Assembly (NCBI RefSeq): GCF_010111755.1
Contig: NC_088962.1
Location: forward strand, 1,364,001-1,428,000
Direction: 5' to 3'
DNA length: 64,000 bases
Origin: Nakaseomyces glabratus
Lineage: Eukaryota > Ascomycota > Saccharomycetes > Saccharomycetales > Saccharomycetaceae
Part shown: in pieces, positions 30,767-39,123 of the stretch
Numbering within the stretch: the first letter of the stretch is position 1
How the letters are laid out: every line of letters begins with the position of its first letter
Notes under the pieces: generated by a model
What the model was told of the DNA's origin: nothing
The model's database searches: none
The model's input: only the letters and a program-made list of their open reading frames with translations
Made by a program: the position numbers and the translations under genes

Positions 30767-30973
30767 GAGAGAAAAACAGATCCACAGAATCAACTCCCTG
30801 AACCCCCCGGAACCTGCTCATATATATATGGGAGCGATATGCGTCGCTAGAGGAGGGGGGCCCCCCAGTTTCCCGGAGAGATTAAGCCCAAAGAGAAAAA
30901 AAAGAGGGTGAAGCTAATCACTGAAAGCAGGGAACAGTTGCGCAGAAGCAAGGAGGGAACGCGTTGTCCTAAT

Positions 30974-30980
30974 CGGGTAA
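30974..30980 (-). promoter_or_regulatory. Reb1 site, EIS1-TOM70 promoter
   Basis: CGGGTAA, a perfect Reb1 core (TTACCCG on the other strand), near the middle of the divergent promoter, where Reb1 commonly sets a nucleosome-free region. Confidence 0.5.
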
Positions 30981-30987
30981 CAGAGGG

Positions 30988-31000
30988 ACACCCGCACCTC
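30988..31000 (+). promoter_or_regulatory. Rap1-like site, EIS1-TOM70 promoter
   Basis: ACACCCGCACCTC matches the Rap1 consensus ACACCCRYACAYM at all but one position and lies 8 bases from the Reb1 site. Confidence 0.4.
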
Positions 31001-31405
31001 GAAGGGATGGCAATAGCAAATGGGCTCAACCCGTTGAAACAGCCGTACAGGTGTAACTCATCTCTCTCCCCCCCTATATATGATGTATGAGGAAAGTGCT
31101 AAGAGAACGCGCAGGTCTGGCCCCCCCCCGACAACAAATCCTTAATAGAGAAGAGACACAAACAACAACAAACTTAACTCCCCTATTTGCAGAGGTACTG
31201 TTATACGTTGCATGTGCTTCGTTAGAGATGTTTACGTGTTGTACGGGACATCACATTGGTATACGTATTATGGGATACTATTTTTTTCCTTCGTTGCGCA
31301 CACTGTCTGAACTTTATAGCCGTATATTTGCAGGGAGCTCTTAATCAATGCTTAGGGATTGTATGCATTTGGTCTTCAGAGGGTCGAGACTAAGGGAAGT
31401 AAATA

Positions 31406-33208
31406 ATGGCTTTGTTGAAGAATAGAAAGGCTGTTGTGGCTACTGTTGCCGCAGTGGCTACGGCTGCTGCCGCCGCTAGTGCTTACTACTACTATAGCAA
31501 CGTTCGTGCCACCACTGAGAAGTCCAAGAAGGACAAGAAGAAGAAGAACAAGAAGAAGAAGAAGGCTACCGCGTCGGAGCCTGCCACCAGTGACAAGGCT
31601 TACCTGACCATCAATGGTGATGAGGAAAAGCCAGATATGGCCGCTATGTTGGCGTCTTCCGAAGATCAAAAGAAGGTCTATGCCACCGCTTTGAAGGACA
31701 AAGGTAACGCCTTGTTCAAGGAGAAGAGGTTCGAAGACGCAATTGAGTTCTACAACCACGCCATCAAGCTGCATGAGGACCCAGTGTTCCACTCCAACAT
31801 CTCGGCCTGTTACGTCTCCCTAGGTGACTTGGACAAAGTGGTCGAGTCCAGTACAAGAGCACTGGAGTTGAAACCCGACTACTCCAAGGCTTTGCTACGT
31901 AGAGCCTCCGCCTACGAAAACATGGGTAGATACCAGGACGCTATGTTCGATATCTCCGTACTGTCCTTAAATGGCGACTTTAACGGCAGCTCTATCGAGC
32001 CTATGCTAGAACGTAACTTAAACAAGCAAGCATTGCGCGTCCTGAAGGAAGACATGGGTATCGACGCCTCCGTTCCACAAGCCGAACAGCCAAGAGAAAG
32101 ACAAGAACTTCCATCAAACACTTCGCTTTCCTCTTTCTTCGGTATCTTCAAACCGGAAACTGAGATCCCTGCATATGACGAATCTAACGAAGCTGATGTG
32201 ACTTTGGTCCGTGGGTTGAAGGCACTATACGGTGCCACCTCCGACGGCTACCAATTGGCTGATGAATGCTTTGCCAAGGCCGCTAAGCTTTACAGAGAAC
32301 AATTGGCTAACAACAACGACGCTGCTTTCAAAGAAAAGGCCGCCACCGCGTTGGAATACCTTGGTATCTTCGACTTCTTGAAAAATGACTTGGATAACTC
32401 AGAGAAAAACTTGAAAGAGGCTTTGGCTTTGCACCCAAGAGTAAACACTTACATCTACTTGGCTCTAACTATGGCTGACCGTGGCCAATCTGAGGACTAC
32501 TTCTCCTACTTTGAGAAGGCTATCGCTCTAGATCCAAACAACGCCGCAGTATACTACCACCGTGGTCAAATGTATTTCATCACCCAAAACTACGAAAAGG
32601 CCGGCGAGGATTTCAAGAAGTCTAAGGAATCTGATCCAAAGAACATCTTCCCTTACATCCAATTAGCTTGTCTTGCTTACAGAGAAAACAAGATGGCTGA
32701 ATGTGAAAAGTTGTTTGAAGAGGCTAGAAAGACTTTCCCAACTGCTCCAGAAGTGCCAAACTTCTACGCTGAAATTCTTGCCGACAAGGGTGACATCGAC
32801 GAAGCCGTTAAGCAGTACAATATTGCATACAGATTGGAAAGCTTGCAAAAGCAAATCCATGTTGGTATCGCTCCATTAGTTGGTAAGGCTACCATCTTGG
32901 CTAGACAACCAACTCCAGAAAATTTTGCTACTATTTCTCAATTACTTGAAGATGCCTGCAAGGCTGACCCAAGATCCGAACAAGCTAAGGTTGGTTTGGC
33001 CCAACTGAGACTACAACAAGAAAAGGTCGATGAAGCTATTGAACTCTTCGAGGAAGCCGCCAAGATGGCTAGAACTGTTGATGAAAAATTACAAGCAATC
33101 ACATTCGCTGAAGCCACCAAGGTCCAAAAGAGAATCAGAGCTGATCCAGTTGTTAGCAAGAAGGTCGAAGAAACTTTGGCTGCTTACCAAGCTCAAAACA
33201 TGTTCTAA
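31406..33208 (+). CDS. TOM70: Mitochondrial outer-membrane import receptor Tom70/Tom71
   Basis: A 600-residue receptor that binds internal targeting signals and Hsp70/Hsp90-bound carrier precursors, and passes them to the TOM channel. An Ala/Val-rich N-terminal anchor (about residues 9-29) is followed by a Lys-rich stretch (about 38-51), so the protein is N-terminally anchored with the bulk in the cytosol. The clamp-type TPR array begins near 93 (ALKDKGNALFKEKRFEDAIEFYNHAIKLHEDP), and further TPRs run to the C-terminus (AKVGLAQLRLQQEKVDEAIELFEEA). By position beside ORC6 it corresponds to S. cerevisiae TOM71 (YHR117W). No second copy is in this window, so it may be the only Tom70-type receptor; the Tom70/Tom71 choice is open. 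Confidence 0.94.
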   Translation: MALLKNRKAVVATVAAVATAAAAASAYYYYSNVRATTEKSKKDKKKKNKKKKKATASEPATSDKAYLTINGDEEKPDMAAMLASSEDQKKVYATALKDKGNALFKEKRFEDAIEFYNHAIKLHEDPVFHSNISACYVSLGDLDKVVESSTRALELKPDYSKALLRRASAYENMGRYQDAMFDISVLSLNGDFNGSSIEPMLERNLNKQALRVLKEDMGIDASVPQAEQPRERQELPSNTSLSSFFGIFKPETEIPAYDESNEADVTLVRGLKALYGATSDGYQLADECFAKAAKLYREQLANNNDAAFKEKAATALEYLGIFDFLKNDLDNSEKNLKEALALHPRVNTYIYLALTMADRGQSEDYFSYFEKAIALDPNNAAVYYHRGQMYFITQNYEKAGEDFKKSKESDPKNIFPYIQLACLAYRENKMAECEKLFEEARKTFPTAPEVPNFYAEILADKGDIDEAVKQYNIAYRLESLQKQIHVGIAPLVGKATILARQPTPENFATISQLLEDACKADPRSEQAKVGLAQLRLQQEKVDEAIELFEEAAKMARTVDEKLQAITFAEATKVQKRIRADPVVSKKVEETLAAYQAQNMF

Positions 33209-33644
33209 GAAGAATTGAAACTAACTGTCGAAAACATCGAAAAAAGACACACACCATCTATTCAATTGTTTATTGCAGAAAATTCAATTATCAACTGTTC
33301 AATTTTCTATTTGTAATTGGAATTTCAACTGATAACTTGCATCTGACCAATACTAATATAATGCCAACCAATATACCTAATGCTTTGTTTTTGTAGCGGT
33401 GGAAGAGACATCGATTCATTTACTTTATATGTTTTACATTTTTAAAATGTCTTGCTGCCGCTGCATGTCCTCTTATTCGCGTATTTGCTCAATTTTTTTC
33501 TAATCACACACTAGAATATTTTACTTAATTCATTTAATTGTTTATATGTAAATATTTAAAACTTTATACCCTGTACCTAAACTACTTTCTATCATTACTT
33601 TTATAGTGAAGTGTCAATTACAATTACATATTAGTATTAAATGT
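33209..33644. other. Convergent TOM70-ORC6 intergenic region
   Basis: AT-rich sequence between two gene ends. It carries TTTTACATTTT at 33432-33442, a perfect match to the 11-base yeast origin consensus, with T-rich flanks. No gene is seen. Confidence 0.45.
33432..33442 (+). other. Candidate replication-origin consensus (ACS)
   Basis: TTTTACATTTT is a perfect WTTTAYRTTTW match in a convergent, gene-free, AT-rich interval, the usual setting of yeast origins. The motif alone is weak evidence. Confidence 0.25.
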
Positions 33645-34958
33645 CTATAGCTCACGAATTGAAATATCCTCCCTTATTCTTCTTGACCAATTCTTATATT
33701 GATCCTCAGTCGCTAGGATGTTGTTAGGCTGTAACATAGATCCTAGCTTCTTTGCCAATACTTCATTGTAACTAGCTCCATCAAAGTAGTTGTATTTAAC
33801 TTCTAGTTCACGGTACCATTGTTGACCTTCGAGAAGTTCTTTGACCATTTTTGTGCTGTCTATGACTTCACTAAGGTCTTTACTCTTCATTTCTTTTTGC
33901 ATTCTTGTCAGAATCAAATGATCTATCCTTGGGTCCTTTCGCCTTCTCTCATTGAATACTATAAATACACAATTTATGACTAGACCAGCAACGAGTTGCC
34001 AGGAGTAGGTAAGGAAAGAAGATCTTGCATAATACTCTTCTAAGACATGGAATGCAACGTCTTTTGGTAACTCGAATGTGTTGCAGATCTTAATAATATC
34101 TGCAGCAGAAATATTTACGTGCCTCTTTTCCAACAATGATAATAAATTTTTCTTTCTTGGAGATTCTAATCGCCTCTTTCTTGGACTGGATTCTGTTTGC
34201 ACTGATGATTCACGAGATTCATCATCTTCTTTATAATCTTCATCAAGTACCCTCTTACTTGGTGTTGTTATGGCGACATTACCAAACACAGGAGCTGTTG
34301 AAGAGCTATCTATAACGCTTGGTGTCTCAGAATCTTCTCTTAAGTTATTGTTTGAGTTAGACCTTGAGTCATTGCTTGGTACTACTGACTCATCGGCTTC
34401 ATCGTCATCTTCTTCAAAAGCCAATTTCCTTCTAATTTTCCGAGGACTGTTACTATTACTTTTATCCGGAGATTGTGGTACTACAAACGGTGATGGAGAT
34501 CCCGTGCTCTTTGTAGGTGTACCAAACAGCTGTTTCTTCAACGATTGTGGGTCTTGCGCTGTGAATCGATCGTTATTCTTCACAGGTGACCTTGTTCTTC
34601 TCTTCATCGGACTCGGTGTCCAACTCATATCCTTTACAGGGGACATATTAAACAAATTCTGCTTAAAGTATCCCATAAGATTGTTCACCCTACTGGGTTG
34701 CAAGGGTATCTTATCCGTATAGTATTTCAGATCAGGCATATGCTTCTCCGCTAACCTCTCCGCTGCAAGAACAGCACATATGTGACAACGAGCCACTTCC
34801 TCATCTGGAGTAAGTACTATCTTGCTCGCAGATGTATTGTACAACGTGGTAGTCGTAGTAACCAACTTCTTCAAGTAACCTTTCCCCCAATCAACCTCTT
34901 CTCGATCCGTATACCCCAGAATATCCTGCAACGACTGCTGAACTTGCCTGCTCGACAT
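33645..34958 (-). CDS. ORC6: Origin recognition complex subunit Orc6
   Basis: A 437-residue ORC subunit that binds Cdt1 and helps load the MCM helicase. Starting at the ATG at 34958, the N-terminus MSSRQVQQSLQDILGY opens a helical TFIIB-like domain (about 1-100). The middle is a disordered region with clustered CDK sites (SP and TP around residues 105-130 and again near 160-180) and basic nuclear-localisation-like runs (KRRTR, RKIRRK). The C-terminal domain (about 270-437) ends in the helix WSRRIREDISIREL, the part that holds Orc6 in ORC. Length agrees with S. cerevisiae Orc6 (435). A longer open frame begins at TTG and is not used. Confidence 0.95.
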   Translation of the reverse strand: MSSRQVQQSLQDILGYTDREEVDWGKGYLKKLVTTTTTLYNTSASKIVLTPDEEVARCHICAVLAAERLAEKHMPDLKYYTDKIPLQPSRVNNLMGYFKQNLFNMSPVKDMSWTPSPMKRRTRSPVKNNDRFTAQDPQSLKKQLFGTPTKSTGSPSPFVVPQSPDKSNSNSPRKIRRKLAFEEDDDEADESVVPSNDSRSNSNNNLREDSETPSVIDSSSTAPVFGNVAITTPSKRVLDEDYKEDDESRESSVQTESSPRKRRLESPRKKNLLSLLEKRHVNISAADIIKICNTFELPKDVAFHVLEEYYARSSFLTYSWQLVAGLVINCVFIVFNERRRKDPRIDHLILTRMQKEMKSKDLSEVIDSTKMVKELLEGQQWYRELEVKYNYFDGASYNEVLAKKLGSMLQPNNILATEDQYKNWSRRIREDISIREL

Positions 34959-35430
34959 CTTCAACCTCACTATATCCAAAATACCACTAAACCAATTTGC
35001 TCCCCAACACACCAATGCCTGGAGAAGACAGTAACAAAGAAAGACTCTTCTGTACTATTAGAGCTTGCCATTATTGTCACCTTTTTAGACTTTTCAGTTT
35101 TTGCCAAAAATCATCCGAACGTTCTTGAAATTTAAAAGAACTGAAAAATTGCAGAATTCTGAAGTAATGAACAACCATTTGGTGAGGTCAAAGAGAAACT
35201 TATCCAGTGCATAACTTAATCAGGATATATACCAACGCGTCTAGTAACTTTTAGCTACTGAACGCAGGTTTTAATTTCCCGTTTTCACGACAGTTATCCG
35301 ACCAAAACTCGTGTTTTCACATCGCTGAAAGTATTCAAAGTAATATAGAGGCTGTGGAGTACAAGTGCGTTCTCTTCAGAGTGCATATAAAACTATTTAT
35401 TTTACCGCTAGTGCTGTGTGCTATATTGGT
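34959..35430. promoter_or_regulatory. Divergent ORC6-SET1 promoter region
   Basis: About 470 bases between two divergent starts. An MCB-type ACGCGT lies at 35235-35240, 195 bases before the SET1 ATG and 277 before ORC6. No other gene is seen. The SET1 frame stays open upstream to a GTG at 35365, but the first ATG is at 35431. Confidence 0.5.
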
Positions 35431-38400
35431 ATGTCTCAGTACAGGAGATACTTCGATGAGAGTGATCCCAACCAAAGCCGATACTCATCGCGTAATGGTA
35501 ATGGCAGCTATTACCAATCTCGCGGTAGTCAACGCTATAACTATGAGGGGCAACCTGATGAGTCTGGTTATAGGAAGGACTACCAAAAGAGTTTAGGTGC
35601 AGGTAACGGCCAATACAACAACAGGCAGTATTCCAGAAATGACAACGGATCCAGCAACAATGTACCGCAGGGCAGGTACACACCAACCGAGTACAGCAGT
35701 AGGAGATCGTTCCATCATAACGATGCTGAAATCAAATTGCCTTCAGCCCCAAGCAGAGTACAGTACAGTTACAAAGCGCGTAACAGTGAAACGAAAGATC
35801 CTAACGCGTATCGTCCCAACCATACAGATCAAAGCTATATCCGTGGCAGAAACAGCAATGGTAAGTCATATGGACCTGTAAACATCCCAACGGGCCCTCA
35901 GCAGTCACGTATTGTTTCAAACAGAAATCATAACCAACACAATGTCTCACTACGGCCAAAGGCAACAGTCAAATACAAAAATATCGAGCAGCTTACATGT
36001 AAATACCATTACTTTGACCCAGTTGAGAAAGTACTAACTCATAGAACGGAGATGAAAAAGTGGACTGAGGTGAACAAAGATATGCCAGAAGTAGGATTTG
36101 TTGTTCAGCAAGAAACTATAAATGGTCAAGTGAAATCAGTGATTAAGAGCAGAAAGCCTGATGAAAAATCAACGGATCCTAGAAAAACTACAATTCCAAA
36201 TACTGGGAACTCTTCAACAAAAAAGAAACAAAGAACTGCTCGTAAGTGCAGGAAAGAACTAACGCTGGTTCCTAGAATATCGTATGATAAGTTCTCATTG
36301 GGCCCTCCACCGTCAACAGAAGTGGTTGTTTTTGCCGAAAACTTCTCAAATACACAAATGGCCAATATTCCAGATATTTCAATTAAGAACTATTTTCGTA
36401 AGTTTGGTGAATTAGCTCATTTTGCATCTTACAGTGACCCGAAGACAGCTTTACCATTGCATCTCTATCTAGTTAAATATACTCATCCGAGTGGGAAGAT
36501 TAATGATTCTGCAAAAGCAGCTTACCAAGCGGTAAAGAGTTGCCAAGAACAAAAATGCTGCATTCTAGGTTGTAATTTTAATGTTCTCTTGAACAAGAAT
36601 AATGAACTTGAAAATATTATGAATAAGAGAATAACCGTATTATCTAAAGAAACTGAAAAGGTTAAACTCCAAATGGAACAGGAGAAGAAATCTGCTTTGA
36701 AAAAATCTGCAGAACTGAATAAAGAAGAAAAAGGTATATTAAAGCCATTAAAAACTATACCAGGAGATCTCAGACCGATAGTGAATAACAGACCGGCACT
36801 TTATATATCGAGGAGGTTTATTTCAGTGATGGGTCTTCGTCTGATAGATTTTAAATCAAAACTTAAGGCTTACAAATGTTCTAGATTCCTAGAACATGCT
36901 ACCGGATTTTATATTATCTTCAATAACCTCGAACATGCCAAATTATGTATGGACGCAGAATCAGGAAAATTAACGATGGCTTCGCGACGGAAAAGGACTA
37001 CCGTCCCTATCAATTTCATACTAATTGAGCCTTTTACATCCAGATTCTCTAAGAAATACAAAGATGTTCCATCTGACAGCAAAGAAAAAGTAGAGATTGT
37101 AAGATACAATAATAAAGAAGAATTAATTGACGCCGCCTCGAAATACATAATCGAAGATCTGGCAAAAACTCTGCATACCGAGATCAGGAAGACTATGATT
37201 GGACCAGCGGTTTTTGATACTCTTCAACCATCTAATTTCCCACAACTCGTCCAAAAAAGGAAGGAGCAGGAAGAACTTAAGAAGGCAGATATGGAAAAGA
37301 AGAAAGCAGAACAGGCTAAATCTAAAGATTTCAATATTTTCAATTTATATGCGAGCTACACCAACAAGCCAAAGAGAAGACAAAAAAGATACCTGTCTGA
37401 TGAAGAAGCTGAGGAAGAATTACCCCAGAAAAAGATCAAACCACTTGCGCATCTATTGGATGAAGTTAGAGAAGACTCACCAACGTCCGGACTGGAATCT
37501 ACAGATGATCCTACTGAAGGAGACAATATGTCTACTTCGTCATCAAGTGAGGACGAAGATGATATTATGGATGATTTTCAAAATGAGGATAAGAAGGATG
37601 ATATGTTTTCAACTCCAGAAACTAACGAGGAAATGGACTATCATCATAAGATTGATTACAGAACTGAGAATCTTATTGATAAGGAAATTGATGATGCTTC
37701 ACAAGTCAATGAAAGATATTTACCTTCTGCAACACAGTTCCCTGTTACAGTGTACCCTGAAAACACCTATGATTCTGAGTACATAGATACTGTATCGTTA
37801 TTTGATCTTCAAGATGCAATTAAGGATGAAGAGGATATGGAATTTTTGAAAGAATGCCTTCCTGCGGGCGAGGATCTGGAATTTGATGATGACAATGGTT
37901 TACTTGAGTATAGGATATGGAAAATTAAGCAAATGGCCGATATTTCACAATCTTCAACTAATAACGAACTGCGTCTCAACAACCAAACTCTTGACAAAAC
38001 CTTATTTGAGAAAAATATTCCATTTATTGCATCGGAGTTCAAACATATTCCTGAAAAATTGAAATCATCATACTTGCCTCATAAAAGAAGGGTTCATGAG
38101 CCTTTGAATACGGTCAGCCATCATAATGAATCAAAAGAACAGAGCCCTGATATAGCTATTAAAGAAAAGAGTGTCAATAAAGCTGATACTGGTGAGGGGT
38201 CATTGGCTGAGATCTCATCATCTAGAGACAATAGAGCATCCAACAGAAGGTTCCAGCAGAATATTGAAGCTCAGAAAGCTGCCACTGGTACTGAATCAGA
38301 GTTACTTTCTTTGAACCAGTTGAATAAGCGAAAGAAACCGGTAACATTTGCAAGGTCAGCTATTCATAACTGGGGCTTATACGCTTTGGAACCCATCAAT

Positions 38401-38766
38401 GCTAAGGAAATGGTTATTGAATATGTTGGTGAAAGAATAAGACAGCCAGTTGCCGAGATGAGAGAAAGGCGCTACATAAAAAACGGTATTGGTTCTAGTT
38501 ATCTGTTCCGTATTGATGAGCATACTGTTATCGATGCTACGAAGAAAGGTGGTATAGCCAGATTCATTAATCATTGCTGTGAACCTAGTTGTACTGCCAA
38601 GATTATTAAAGTTGGTGGTAAGCGTAGGATTGTTATCTATGCCTTACGTGACATTGCAGCTAATGAAGAACTGACCTACGACTACAAATTTGAACGAGAA
38701 ACCGATGCAGAAGAAAGACTTCCATGCTTATGTGGAGCTCCAAGTTGTAAAGGATTCTTGAATTGA
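35431..38766 (+). CDS. SET1: Histone H3K4 methyltransferase Set1
   Basis: An 1111-residue catalytic subunit of COMPASS, which methylates histone H3 lysine 4. The N-terminus is Tyr/Ser/Asn/Arg-rich. A first RRM-like region is near 293-390 and a second near 453-535; both match the two RRMs of yeast Set1. A long acidic region (about 690-740) precedes the n-SET part. The SET domain spans about 975-1098, with the key [11 protein letters not shown] and LTYDYKF motifs, and the post-SET cysteines ([13 protein letters not shown]) end the protein. The start is the first in-frame ATG; S. cerevisiae Set1 is 1080 residues. It is divergent from ORC6. Confidence 0.97.
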
Positions 38767-39123
38767 TGATTCAGTCAACGAAAGCATAAATTCAGAATAT
38801 ATTTTCATTCGCCCTCATCATTACTGTGCGTGATAGATATAGTGATCAATGCAGTAATTGTGTGGGTAATGGTAACGATTAGAGTTTATTTAATATATCA
38901 AATTTTTAGCATCATACCAATAAATAATTGCATATTGCATCAATCTCTTCATACAATTAGATTTACATAAGTAAACCCATGCCAAATTAATTCAGATCAA
39001 AGGTGAAAAAAAAAAGTAGATGAGTTGCGACTAACTTGGAAGCCAAAGCATCTGATTCAAAGTCAATTGGCCAAAGCTGTATTCAATCAGCTAGGTAAAG
39101 TTATCTACCTGACCTCAAATATT
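38767..39123. other. SET1-MSH1 intergenic region with a short upstream ORF
   Basis: AT-rich spacer of about 360 bases. An ATG at 39020 opens a four-codon frame (stop ending at 39034) about 100 bases ahead of the MSH1 ATG and out of frame with it. If transcripts start upstream, this would be a short upstream ORF. Confidence 0.4.

Larger units (their letters stand above)
30690..31405. promoter_or_regulatory. Divergent EIS1-TOM70 promoter with G/C runs
   Basis: A 716-base divergent promoter and synteny junction. It is unusually rich in G or C homopolymers: C6 at 30803, G6C6 at 30855-30866, C7 at 31068-31074 and C9 at 31121-31129. Candidate sites are a URS1 core (30759-30766), a Reb1 site (30974-30980), a Rap1-like site (30988-31000), an MCB ACGCGT (30959-30964) and stress elements AGGGG/CCCCT (30854, 31071, 31180). 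No gene is supported here. Confidence 0.6.
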
